Positions 18,690 to 27,238 of a stretch of 64,000 nucleotides of DNA are shown piece after piece (the first letter of the stretch is position 1; each line of letters begins with the position of its first letter). Made by a program: the position numbers and the translations under genes. A model generated the notes under the pieces. It worked only from the letters and a program-made list of their open reading frames with translations. It was not told the origin of the DNA and did not search any database. The stretch comes from Streptomyces albidoflavus (lineage in GTDB: Bacteria; Actinomycetota; Actinomycetes; Streptomycetales; Streptomycetaceae): the NCBI RefSeq assembly GCF_000719955.1, contig NZ_JOII01000022.1, positions 92,716 to 156,715 on the forward strand, read 5' to 3'.

Positions 18690-21369
18690 GCAGGGCCTCG
18701 GTCGGGTCGGGCGCCTCTCCCCCGTCGGGCAGCGCCAGCTCGAACCAGACGGTCTTGCCCCGGGGCGTACGCCGCGAGCCCCAGGAGGCGCTGAGCAGCC
18801 CGACCAGCTGGAGCCCGCGCCCGCCCTCGTCGGTGTCGCGGGCGCGCCGCCGCCGGGGCTGGACCAGCCCGGCGTCCCAGACCTCGCAGACCAGGGTGCG
18901 GTCGAGGAGCAGCCTCAGCCGGATCTCCCCCTCGCCGTACCGCAGGGCGTTGGTGACGAGTTCGCTGACGAGCAGTTCCACGGTGTCGACGAGGGCGTCG
19001 AGTCCCCAGCTCTCCAGCTGGGTGCGGGCCAGTTCGCGGGCGCGGCCGACCGACTTGGGTTCGCGCGGCAGCGTCCAGTCGCCGACGTTCTCGGCGGGGA
19101 GCCCCTGGACCCGCGCCATGAGCAGCGCGATGTCGTCCTCGCCGTGGTGGGTGTCGAGGGTGGACAGGACGTGGTCGCAGGCGTCCTCCAGGGCCATCTC
19201 GGGCCCGGTGAGGGCGGCCCGGAAGGCGCTGAGCCCGGCGTCCAGGGTCTGGTCGCGGGATTCGACGAGGCCGTCGGTGTAGAGGGCGAGCAGGGCGCCT
19301 TCGGGGATCTCCACCTCGACCTCCTCGAAGGGTTCGCCGCCGACGCCGAGCGGCAGCCCGGGCGGTACGTCGAGGAGGAGGGCGGGCTCGCCGGGCTCGC
19401 CCGGTTCGACGATGACGGGCGGCAGGTGGCCGGCGTTGGCGAAGGTGACGCGCCGGGTGACGGCGTCGTAGACCGCGTAGACGCAGGTGGCGAGGTAGAC
19501 CTCGGAGAGGTCGGCGTCACGGTTCTGCAAGGCGGCGCGGGTGGACTGCTGGGAGCCGGGGCCGTGCGCGGGGGCGCCGAGGCCGCGGGCGATCTCGTCC
19601 AGGTGGGAGAGGACCTCGGCCGGTTCGAGGTCGAGCAGGGCGAGGGTGCGTACGGCGGTGCGCAGTTCGCCCATGGCGACGGCGGCGCGCAGGCCGCGGC
19701 CCATCACGTCGCCGATGACCAGGGCGGTGCGGTGGCCGGGGAGTTCGATGACGTCGAACCAGTCGCCGCCGACCTCGGTGGCGGCGTTGCCGGGCAGGTA
19801 GCGGCAGGCGATGTCGAGCCCGGACGCCTCGGGGGCGCCGGGCGGCAGCAGGCTGCGCTGGAGGATGAGGGCGCGCTCGTGCTCGCGGCGGTAGAGGCGG
19901 GCGTTGTCGATGCAGACGGCGGTGCGCGCGGCCAGTTCGGCGGCGAGTGCCCGGTCGCGCTCGCTGAAGGGCTCGCTCCCCTTCGTCCGGGAGAACTTGA
20001 CCAGTCCGACCACGGTGTCCCGGGCGACCAGCGGCACGGCGAGGGTGGAGTGGACCAGCCCGGTGGAGCCCTCGACGTTCTGGGCGCGGGCGGTGCGCAG
20101 CGCGGTGGCGCAGGGCGAGCCGTACTCGTAGTGGTGGACGGAGTTGACGGGGACGGGGGCGGTGCCGGGGCGGCCCGCCTCGTCGCCGATGCCGGGGCTG
20201 AAGGGGGTGTCGGCGACAGCGCTGGAGAAGGCGACGCGGCGCAGGGCGCCGCCGGCGCCGCCGCCGTCGGCGGTGGACCGGCTCCACAGGCTCTGCGGGG
20301 TCTCGTCGCCCTCCAGGAGTGCCTGGTAGAGGTCGACGGAGGCGAGGTCGCAGAAGGCGGGGACGGTGACGTCGAGGAGTTCGCGGGCGGTGGTGTCCAG
20401 GTCGAGGCTGGTCCCGATGCGCGAGGCGGCGTCGTTGAGCAGGGCGAGGTTGCGCCGGGCGTGGGCGGCCTCGCGGGCGGCGGCGTCGCGGCGGGTGACG
20501 TCGGTGCCGATGGCGGCGACGCCCAAGGGGCGTCCGGCGCCGTCGTGGACGCGGTAGAGGTTGATCGACCAGTGGCGCCGTTCGCCGGGCTCGGAGTCGG
20601 CGGCGGGCCCGGTGAGCTGGAGGTCGTTGACCGGGTCGCCGGTGTCCAGGACGCGGTGGAGGGCGGCGCTGAGCCGGTCGGCCTCGCGCGGGGAGAGGTA
20701 GTCCTCGGCGGTGCGGCCGCGGTGGGTGTCGGCGGGGCCGCCGAAGACGGAGGCGAACCGCTGGTTGGCCCGCTGGATGCGCAGGTCGGTGCCGAAGAGC
20801 AGGAAGCCGATGGGAGATTGGCCGAAAATCGCCTCCGAGGCGGCCAGTCCCGACTCGATGCTCCGCAGGGTGCGGACGTCCACCACGATGCAGACGGCGG
20901 CCCGGTCCCCCGCCTCGGTACGGGTGGGCATCACGTAGATCTCGGCCAGCCCCTCGCGCACCGCGGCCGCCGGGGGGTCGTCGGGAGCGGTGCGGGGGGT
21001 GGGCGTGGTGGCCGGTTCCGTGACGGGTGCGCCGGGTGCGGCCTCGCCGGAGCGGGGCGCGGGCAGCCGGACGGGCAGGACGCCGGTCCACTCCTTGCCG
21101 TCGAGGATCTCGGCCATCTTGCGGTGGCCGCGTTCGCGCAGGTGGCCCGGGACGAAGGCGTCGATGGGGTCGCGGCCGAGCACGTCCTGGGCGCGGATGC
21201 CGAAGAGCCGCTCGGCGCGGTCGCTCCACTGGTCGACCAGCCCGTCGGGGCCGATCGAGAAGGAGGCGACCTTGATGTAGTCGTAGATCGACCCGGGTGG
21301 GCTGCTCTGCCACACGATCCGGCCCGCCGGCTCCTGGTGAGCCGTGGCCTTCGCTGGTATCTCGCTCAC
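18676..21369 (-). CDS. multidomain PAS-PAS-GAF-PP2C phosphatase with C-terminal HATPase (SpoIIE/RsbU-RsbW fusion type)
   Basis: 897 aa from GTG 21369, chosen for GGAGGGG about 8 nt upstream. Predicted order: PAS (about 33-150), second PAS (about 180-290, EAIFGQSPIGFLLFG), GAF (about 320-480), PP2C/SpoIIE phosphatase (about 495-730, EVGGDWFDVIELPG and VIGDVMGRGLRAAVAMGELR) and an anti-sigma-type HATPase (about 765-890, VSELVTNALRYG and DEGGRGLQLV). Such proteins reverse anti-anti-sigma phosphorylation and may also carry kinase activity in the same chain, linking a sensed signal to an alternative sigma factor. No sigma or anti-anti-sigma gene is adjacent; the separate HATPase protein at 21710-22276 is. 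Confidence 0.93.
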   Translation of the reverse strand: MSEIPAKATAHQEPAGRIVWQSSPPGSIYDYIKVASFSIGPDGLVDQWSDRAERLFGIRAQDVLGRDPIDAFVPGHLRERGHRKMAEILDGKEWTGVLPVRLPAPRSGEAAPGAPVTEPATTPTPRTAPDDPPAAAVREGLAEIYVMPTRTEAGDRAAVCIVVDVRTLRSIESGLAASEAIFGQSPIGFLLFGTDLRIQRANQRFASVFGGPADTHRGRTAEDYLSPREADRLSAALHRVLDTGDPVNDLQLTGPAADSEPGERRHWSINLYRVHDGAGRPLGVAAIGTDVTRRDAAAREAAHARRNLALLNDAASRIGTSLDLDTTARELLDVTVPAFCDLASVDLYQALLEGDETPQSLWSRSTADGGGAGGALRRVAFSSAVADTPFSPGIGDEAGRPGTAPVPVNSVHHYEYGSPCATALRTARAQNVEGSTGLVHSTLAVPLVARDTVVGLVKFSRTKGSEPFSERDRALAAELAARTAVCIDNARLYRREHERALILQRSLLPPGAPEASGLDIACRYLPGNAATEVGGDWFDVIELPGHRTALVIGDVMGRGLRAAVAMGELRTAVRTLALLDLEPAEVLSHLDEIARGLGAPAHGPGSQQSTRAALQNRDADLSEVYLATCVYAVYDAVTRRVTFANAGHLPPVIVEPGEPGEPALLLDVPPGLPLGVGGEPFEEVEVEIPEGALLALYTDGLVESRDQTLDAGLSAFRAALTGPEMALEDACDHVLSTLDTHHGEDDIALLMARVQGLPAENVGDWTLPREPKSVGRARELARTQLESWGLDALVDTVELLVSELVTNALRYGEGEIRLRLLLDRTLVCEVWDAGLVQPRRRRARDTDEGGRGLQLVGLLSASWGSRRTPRGKTVWFELALPDGGEAPDPTEALLSLF

Positions 21370-21709
21370 GCGAACCGTCCCCTCCAGCTCACCGCCCCCG
21401 GACCCGGTACCGGGGCAGCAGTCCGCAGTATCCAGCACTACGGCGCGGCATCACATCTCGTTCACGATCACAGCACGGTCTCGACGCTTTCAGGTCGCGG
21501 ACGACCCGCCGGGGTATTCGAGACCGGCGCACTGACACTCCTAACCATGGGGAACGCCCTCCTAACCTCGGACGGTCCACCGAGAACGAACGAGAGCGCA
21601 CGAGCCCGCACGCGGTCGACCGGACCCGACCGGTCACCGGGCGTACGGACCGGAGCTGCCCGGATGCGACCGCCGGGCGCCGGGATCCGCCCGCTTCGGC
21701 GCGGGAACG
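21370..21709. other. 340-nt gap between two signalling genes, with a phased direct repeat
   Basis: No credible gene. The main structure is CTCCTAACC repeated exactly at 21538-21546 and 21559-21567, a 21-bp phase (two helical turns). It is read as GGTTAGGAG on the minus strand, upstream of the phosphatase gene. This suggests a dimeric regulator bound to one face of the DNA, or a repeated promoter element. Confidence 0.45.
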
Positions 21710-22276
21710 TCACCCGGGAAGCGCCAGTTCGAACCAGACGGTCTTGCCCCGCCGGCCCCGCCGGGTGCCCCAGCGGCACGAGGTGCAGGCGACGAGCTGG
21801 AGACCGCGGCCGGTCTCCTCGTCGGGTCCGGCCCGGCGCTCGCGGGGCGCGTCGGGAACAGGGTCGGAGACCTCCACCAGCAGCGGCGAGCCGACTTCCT
21901 CGGGGTGGGTGAGGCGGACCCCGATGGGCCCGTGCGCGTACCGCAGCGAGTTGGTCACCAACTCGCTGACCAGCAGCGCGGTCACGTCCTCCAGGGCGTC
22001 GAGCCCCCAGGCGGCCAGCTGGCGCCGGACCACGGTCCGTGCGGTGCGCACGACCCCCGGGTCGGCGGGGAAGGTCCACGCGGCACAGTCGCCACGGGTG
22101 TCGATCACACCGATCACTTCCAAACACCGGCAGCCCTCTCCGCTGCCCGCGCGGAATGCCGCCGGGCGTGGGCGGGGGACGACTGCGGGACGAAGGGACG
22201 ACGGACACGCCGGCACTTCCCGGACGAGGAGCACCGGGCGATTGCCGTGACTATTGCCCGATCGCTCCTCGTTCAT
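21710..22276 (-). CDS. ATP-binding anti-sigma-factor-like serine kinase (RsbW/HATPase_c family)
   Basis: Up to 188 aa. The C-terminal about 130 residues form a single HATPase domain: LLVSELVTNSLRYAHGPIGV (N-box), DEETGRGLQLVACTSCRWG (G1/G2) and GKTVWFELAL. Many Streptomyces paralogues act on sigma-factor antagonists. The start is uncertain. ATG 22276 lacks an RBS and lies inside an inverted repeat (22275-22293). GTG 22108, with GGAAGTG about 6 nt upstream, gives the compact domain-only protein starting at IDTRGDC, and I consider it at least as likely. The nearby PP2C-HATPase gene suggests shared sigma-factor control. Confidence 0.85.
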   Translation of the reverse strand: MNEERSGNSHGNRPVLLVREVPACPSSLRPAVVPRPRPAAFRAGSGEGCRCLEVIGVIDTRGDCAAWTFPADPGVVRTARTVVRRQLAAWGLDALEDVTALLVSELVTNSLRYAHGPIGVRLTHPEEVGSPLLVEVSDPVPDAPRERRAGPDEETGRGLQLVACTSCRWGTRRGRRGKTVWFELALPG

Positions 22277-22293
22277 AGCGATACGTCCGCTAT
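22275..22293. promoter_or_regulatory. inverted repeat, operator or promoter element of the HATPase gene
   Basis: ATAGCG (22275-22280) and CGCTAT (22288-22293) are perfect 6-bp arms around ATACGTC, in locally AT-rich DNA. It overlaps the first possible ATG of the 21710-22276 gene, which argues that translation starts further downstream. Confidence 0.45.
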
Positions 22294-22342
22294 TCGCGCC
22301 CCGGTGTCGCCCCGTCGGCCCAGCGGAACTCCCCGGCCCGGC

Positions 22343-22780
22343 TCAGTCCAGCGCCGGGCTCTCCATCCGCCGGGCGGTCTCCATCACGGCGGGCCGGTCC
22401 TGGGGCAGCCAGTCGACGTCCCAGATCTCCTCGGCGGAGAGCCAGCGCAGCTCGTCGTGGTCCTCCAGCGGCTCGGGCTCGCCCTCCACGAGGCGGGCGG
22501 TCCACACCTTCAGGACGTATCCGGGCTTCAGCTCCCAGGTGCCGGGGATGCGCTCCACCGGTTCCGCCCGTACGCCGAGTTCCTCGCGGAGTTCCCTCAC
22601 GAGGGCCGCCTCGGGCTGTTCGCCGGGCTCGATCTTGCCGCCCGGCAGCTCCCAGCGGCCCGCAAGTTCCGGCGGGGCGCTACGGCGGGCCGCGAGCAGG
22701 CGCTCGGTCACGGGTCCGCCCCGGCCGTCGGCTCGCGCGTCCCGCAGTGCGGCGGCGACCACCACGATCTGTTCCGTCAT
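22343..22780 (-). CDS. NUDIX hydrolase (MutT-like)
   Basis: 145 aa, a single NUDIX domain. The full NUDIX box lies at residues 47-70 (GGKIEPGEQPEAALVRELRE then ELGV), matching Gx5Ex7REUxEExGU. The opening MTEQIVVVAAALRD and the WELPGG lead-in resemble 8-oxo-dGTP/CTP pyrophosphohydrolases, so nucleotide-pool cleaning is likely. The true substrate cannot be read from sequence. Preceded on the same strand by the small SPOR-like gene. Confidence 0.92.
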   Translation of the reverse strand: MTEQIVVVAAALRDARADGRGGPVTERLLAARRSAPPELAGRWELPGGKIEPGEQPEAALVRELREELGVRAEPVERIPGTWELKPGYVLKVWTARLVEGEPEPLEDHDELRWLSAEEIWDVDWLPQDRPAVMETARRMESPALD

Positions 22781-22818
22781 GCGCGGGAGCCTACGCGGCG
22801 TCCGGCCCCCGGAGGAGG

Positions 22819-22986
22819 TCAGGCGGACTGCCGCTCGACCCAGTAGTGCTGTTCGTCGCGCGAGCCCAGCGACTCGACGACCTTCTGGGCCTCGGCGCGC
22901 GTGGCACAGGCGGCCACCCGGTACCGGTTGCCGTTGGCCTCCTGCCGTATGACGTGCCAGGGGAGCGCGGTACCGCCCTCACCCAT
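22819..22986 (-). CDS. small SPOR-like protein
   Basis: 55 aa from ATG 22986 with GGAAGCGAGG upstream. The sequence WHVIRQEANGNRYRVAACAT, followed by RAEAQKVVESL, has the beta-alpha pattern of SPOR-type repeats that bind denuded peptidoglycan glycans. However, there is no signal or membrane segment, so this may only be a structural resemblance. An in-frame ATG at 23046 would add 20 residues. It lies 38 nt upstream of the NUDIX gene and may be co-transcribed with it. Confidence 0.65.
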   Translation of the reverse strand: MGEGGTALPWHVIRQEANGNRYRVAACATRAEAQKVVESLGSRDEQHYWVERQSA

Positions 22987-23289
22987 CGCACGCCTCGCTT
23001 CCTGCACCCGGCTCACTTCTCGCTCCGTTCGTCGAGGAAACCGCACTCCGCATATGCCGGAGCCTACGCCCGACCTTCACTCAACGGATACGGAATGGCA
23101 CAAAGAGGTAAGCAACCAGCCAAGCCGGAGGGGGCGCATCCGGATGGACGCGCCCCCTCGGGAACGAGTTGAGCCTTCAACCAGCAGCAGGGAAGCCCAC
23201 GTTGACGACACGGAAGCAGTTCATCCGTCAGCCCCGGCGCACGCCCCCGGCATACGCGCGCCCCCTGAGGTCCCGCCGCGGCCCGGCGC

Positions 23290-24042
23290 TCACTTGACCG
23301 GAAGGTGGTACGCCACCCGGTAGCGGTCGGCCGGGACGACCACGTCGGCGGTCTCCACCGGACGGCCCGAGGCGTAGTAGGTGCGCCGGATGGTGAGGAC
23401 GGTGTGGCCGGGGACGCCGCCGAGGGCGAGGAGTTCCTCGGCGAGGCCGGGGCGGCAGCCGACCTCCTCCGCCATGTTGTCCACGACGATGTCGATGGCG
23501 GCCATCCGCTCGACCACCCCCGAGCCGCCGAGCGGGCCCTCCTCGGGGAGCATCACCGGGGTGCGGCCGGTGAGCGCCAGCGGCTCCCAGGAGGTGGAGA
23601 GCATCATCGCCTCGCCGGCCTCGCGGAAGACGTACCGGGTGCGCATCACGCGGTCGCCGGGCTCGATGCCGAGCCGCTCGGCGACCTCGACCGAGGCGCC
23701 CTCCTGCTCGCTGCGCGACTCCCAGGTGCCGCGCACCCCGCTCAGCGCCTGCTCCTGCCGGAACGGCGTGGAGCCGCCGGGGTCGCGGTACCCGGTGCGG
23801 GCGATCCGGCGCGGCTCGGGCCGCTCGCGCACGTACGTCCCCGAGCCCGAGCGGCCCTCGACCAGCCCCTCGGCCATCAGGACCTTGCGCGCCTCCAGCG
23901 CGACCGTGTCCGAGACGCCGTACTCCTGCCGGATGCGGGCCTGCGAGGGGAGGCGGGTGTTCGGCAGAAGGGCACCGTCGACGATCTTCTTGCGGAGGTC
24001 GTCCGCCACGCGCAGATACGCAGGCCGCTCACCGAACGTCAC
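23290..24042 (-). CDS. GntR-family (HutC/UTRA subfamily) transcriptional regulator
   Basis: 250 aa. The N-terminal winged HTH (residues 5-72) reads YLRVADDLRKKIVDG, LPSQARIRQEYGVSD and GLVEGRSGSGTYVR. A linker leads to a UTRA ligand domain (about 105-245: RTRYVFREAGEAMMLSTSWE, RTYYASGRPVETADVVVPAD, YRVAYHLPV). UTRA domains sense small ligands such as sugars or amino-acid derivatives. A matching inverted-repeat operator lies just upstream, implying autoregulation. The adjacent 23000-23289 holds no gene. Confidence 0.93.
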   Translation of the reverse strand: MTFGERPAYLRVADDLRKKIVDGALLPNTRLPSQARIRQEYGVSDTVALEARKVLMAEGLVEGRSGSGTYVRERPEPRRIARTGYRDPGGSTPFRQEQALSGVRGTWESRSEQEGASVEVAERLGIEPGDRVMRTRYVFREAGEAMMLSTSWEPLALTGRTPVMLPEEGPLGGSGVVERMAAIDIVVDNMAEEVGCRPGLAEELLALGGVPGHTVLTIRRTYYASGRPVETADVVVPADRYRVAYHLPVK

Positions 24043-24081
24043 TGGCCACTCCCATCAGGTTGACAGACAGCGACAGCCTGA

Positions 24082-24107
24082 CAACCGTAGGTTGCCGCCC
24101 GCAACCT
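24082..24107. promoter_or_regulatory. probable GntR operator
   Basis: Overlapping inverted repeats CAACC-GTA-GGTTG (24082-24094) and AGGTTG-N7-CAACCT (24089-24107) lie 40-65 nt upstream of the GntR start. A conserved GGTTG half-site in three phases suits a dimeric HTH regulator. Confidence 0.55.
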
Positions 24108-24184
24108 TGGGCCAGAGATTCACCTGAAGTGACGAATTCGCGGGTGGCCGGGAACTTCGCGCCGCGTCCCCCCGCTCACCCCGC

Positions 24185-25099
24185 TCATCCCGCGAGCGGG
24201 CGCGGCAGACCCACCGGAGAGATCTCCCCCGGCGGCTCCTCCTCCCCCGCACCGGCGCCGCCGTCCCCGCCCTGGCCGGACCCCGAGCCGGACCCGGCGA
24301 GGCTGCCGGTGAGCTTCCCGCCGTCCTTGCCGAAGAGACAGCTGACCTCGCGGTCGCCGAGGGCCCAGCTCTCGGCGGTCGGCAGGTAGTAGAAGACGAA
24401 GACGTCCGGGGGCAGTTCCTCGACGGACCGGCCGGCGTAGGCGTCGACCTTGGCCGTGCAGCGGCGGTCGGCCAGGGAGTCGATCCGGTCCTCGCCCGGG
24501 TACGTCCTCGCGTCGGCCAGCTGGAAGGCCCCGAAAACCTCGCCGTCGTGCGGACGGGCGCAGTCGACCTTGTCGACGTCGTACGCCTCGCCCTCCAGTT
24601 CCCCCTCGGGGGCGTTGAAACACTCGCCGACGCGCAGTGTGAAGGCGCTGTTGCCGGACTCGCGCATCCCCTCGCGGAAACCGTCCATGAAGGAGGAGAA
24701 GCCGCCGGTGGCGAGCATCAGCGTCCACAGGGCCAGCCCGCAGGAGGAGAGGATCATGCCCGCCACCGCCATCCCCTTGCCGCGCTCCCCGCGCCGCTTG
24801 AGGCTGGGCAGCGCGAAGAGGCCGAGGATCAGGCCGACGGCCGGAACGAAGAACAGGATGCCGGTCACCAGGGAGCCGACGGCCAGACCACTGACCGGCG
24901 GCTGCGGAGCCGGGTAGCCGTATCCGTAGCCGTACCCCTGCCCCGGCTGCCCCGGATACCCGCCGTACGGGCCCGGCTGCGGCTGCTGGTACGGCCCCGG
25001 GCCGCCCTGCGGCGGTACGTACGGCGGGGGCGGCGGCGCCCCCGGTCCCGGCTGCTGGGGCTGGCCCGGCGGCATCCCCGGGGTCGGCGGTGTGGACAC
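24185..25099 (-). CDS. DUF4190/septum-formation-like membrane protein with Pro/Gly/Tyr-rich N-terminus
   Basis: 304 aa from GTG 25099, chosen for AAGGAG 4-5 nt upstream. Residues 1-80 are Pro/Gly/Gln/Tyr-rich ([15 protein letters not shown] and [11 protein letters not shown]). Two transmembrane helices follow ([20 protein letters not shown] and [20 protein letters not shown]) flanking a basic KRRGERGKG loop, the DUF4190 arrangement. The extracytoplasmic part has paired cysteines ([31 protein letters not shown]), resembling the Septum_form domain. It ends in a Gly/Ser/Glu-rich tail. Its exact role in Streptomyces is unknown. Confidence 0.82.
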
Positions 25100-25307
25100 G
25101 CTCGCTCGCTCCTTCGGTCCCCTCCCGCGGGCCGCGCGCCACCGGCGGCGAGGCGTGGCCCGCACGGCGCGCGGTGCGCGCGTCCGTGGAGCGCATCGTA
25201 TGCGGCGGGAGGGACGAAGCCCGGGGGCCAGGGGCGGATTCCGCCCCTGGCCCCCGGTCGGTACCTGTCGGTGCCGGTCAGTGCCTGTCAGTGCCCGTCA
25301 GCGCCGG

Positions 25308-26891
25308 TCAGAACTGCAGACCCCAGGAGTTGATGCGCCCGGTGTCGTACGTGGCGTTGTCGGTGACGCGCAGCTTCCAGACGCCGTTGGCGGTCTGGCC
25401 GGAGGCGTTGACCGTGTAGGTGGTCTTGATGTCGTCCGCGCTGCCGCCGGTGCCGAAGGCCTTCAGCGTGTAGACGGTGCCCGAGGGGGCGACCAGCTGG
25501 ACGCGGAGGTCACCGATGTAGGTGTGCGAGATGTCGACCTTGACGCCCAGGGTGGAGGGCGCCGCGCCGGAGACGCCGCTGACGGTCACCGGGGACTCGA
25601 CGGTGGTGTTGTCCGGCAGGGTGTAGCCGGTCTTGTTCTCGAAGAGCGGGCCGGCGGGCGGGGTGGTGCCGCCGGAGCCGACGCGCAGGAGCAGGTTGGG
25701 CGAGCCGGTGCCCGGACCGGTGACGACGCCGCTGGTGGCGTTGGCCTTCAGCGCGGCCTGGACCTGGGCCGGGGTCGCCGAGGGGTTCTCCGCCGCGTAG
25801 AGGGCGGCGGCGCCGACCACGTGCGGGGTCGCCATCGAGGTGCCGGAGATGGTGTTGGTCGCCGAGTCGCTGGTGTTCCACGAGGAGGTGATCGAGGAAC
25901 CGGGGGCGAAGATGTCGACGACCGTGCCCCAGTTGGAGAACGAGGAACGCGCGTCGGTGTTGGTGGTGGAGCCCACCGTGATCGCCTCGGTGACCCGGGC
26001 CGGGGAGACGTTGCCGGCGTTCTGGTTCTCGTTGCCCGCCGCGACGCCGTAGGTGACGCCGGAGGCGATGGAGTTGCGGACCGCCTGGTCGAGGGCGGCG
26101 TCGGCGCCGCCGCCGAGGCTCATGTTGGCGACGGCCGGCTTCACGGCGTTCTGGGTCACCCAGTCGATACCGGCGACGACCTGCGCGGTCGTCCCGGAAC
26201 CGGCGTTGTTGAGGACGCGGACGCCGACGATCTTCGCCTTCTTGGCGACGCCGTAGGCGCTGCCCGCGACGGTGCCCGCGACGTGGGTGCCGTGGCCGTT
26301 GCCGTCCTGGGCGACGTTGTCGTTGTCGACGGCGTCGTAGCCGTTGGCCGCGCGGCCGCCGAAGTCGCTGTGGCTGATCCGGACACCGGTGTCGATGATG
26401 TAGGCGGTGACGCCCTCACCGGCCTTGTCCGGGTAGGTGTACTTGCTGTCCAGCGGCAGCGACGCCTGGTCGATGCGGTCCAGGCCCCACGACGGCGGGT
26501 TGGTCTGGGTGGCGTCGATGGTGAAGGTGCGGTTCTGGATGACCGACTCGACGGCCGGGTCCGCCGCGAACTTCTCCGCCTCGGCGCGGCTCAGCTCCAC
26601 GGCGTACCCGTTGAGCGCGGCCTTGTACGTCCGCTCGATGGTGGCGCCGTACTCCTTGGCGAGCGCCTTGCTCTTCGCCGAGGTCGCCTTGCCGACCTGG
26701 TCGGCGTCGAGCGTGACGATGTAGCTGTCCTTGACGCGGTCGGGGGCGTCCGCGTTGATGATCAGGCCCGCGCCCGAGGGGTCGGGCGCGGCGCTCGCGG
26801 GGAGCGCGGCGACGCCGCCGAGGGCGAGAGCGGCCACGGCCGTCGCACTGATGGCGGCCATTCTTCGGCGGTTGTGACGGGTCACTGCCAT
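25308..26891 (-). CDS. secreted subtilisin-like serine protease (peptidase S8) with propeptide and P-domain
   Basis: 527 aa from ATG 26891 (AGGAGG upstream). Signal peptide (residues 1-35, ALALGGVAALPASA), inhibitor-I9 propeptide (about 45-125, SYIVTLDADQVG) and S8 domain (about 135-400). Catalytic residues are Asp167 in IIDTGV, His200 in NGHGTHVAG and Ser352 in SGTSMATPH; the oxyanion Asn is in AAGNEN. The proprotein-convertase P-domain (about 415-527, FENKTGYTLPDNTTVESPVT) aids stability. Exported by Sec and presumably autoprocessed. It is divergent from the GH65 gene, with 347 nt between the two starts. Confidence 0.95.
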   Translation of the reverse strand: MAVTRHNRRRMAAISATAVAALALGGVAALPASAAPDPSGAGLIINADAPDRVKDSYIVTLDADQVGKATSAKSKALAKEYGATIERTYKAALNGYAVELSRAEAEKFAADPAVESVIQNRTFTIDATQTNPPSWGLDRIDQASLPLDSKYTYPDKAGEGVTAYIIDTGVRISHSDFGGRAANGYDAVDNDNVAQDGNGHGTHVAGTVAGSAYGVAKKAKIVGVRVLNNAGSGTTAQVVAGIDWVTQNAVKPAVANMSLGGGADAALDQAVRNSIASGVTYGVAAGNENQNAGNVSPARVTEAITVGSTTNTDARSSFSNWGTVVDIFAPGSSITSSWNTSDSATNTISGTSMATPHVVGAAALYAAENPSATPAQVQAALKANATSGVVTGPGTGSPNLLLRVGSGGTTPPAGPLFENKTGYTLPDNTTVESPVTVSGVSGAAPSTLGVKVDISHTYIGDLRVQLVAPSGTVYTLKAFGTGGSADDIKTTYTVNASGQTANGVWKLRVTDNATYDTGRINSWGLQF

Positions 26892-27238
26892 CTGAGGGGT
26901 CCTCCTCGTCGATGGTGCACAGGTGGGGGCGGTGCGCGGCGGGTGCTTTGGGGCGCACCGGCCGCAGCAACGGTCAGGGTCATGACAACCCGGAGGGCGG
27001 AGTGCTGCCCGCGTCGCCGTCGAAAGATTGACCGATCCATAGGAATCCCACAAGAGGGCGACCACAGGGTTAACACTCCAGCCACACAAGGAAGTTGGCG
27101 TCCGGTCACGCTTTCTCCGCATCCTGGTGGCCGAAAGCCGGTACCCCCGCCGGGCCGCCCGCGCGCCGCTCCCCCATCCGTGGGAACCACCGCCGCGCCC
27201 ACCCCGGCGGCCCGCGCCGGGCCCGCATCGTCTCCTGG
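26892..27238. promoter_or_regulatory. divergent promoter region between subtilisin and GH65 genes
   Basis: 347 nt with no credible gene. The segment about 26990-27100 is AT-richer than the surroundings and includes GTTAACACTCC, a likely promoter area for one or both genes. No clear operator was found. Confidence 0.35.

Noticed and set aside
19144..21912. Plus-strand open frame of 922 codons opposite the PAS-GAF-PP2C gene
   Set aside because: Complementary shadow of a well-supported protein; Gly/Val/Ala low-complexity with no domain.
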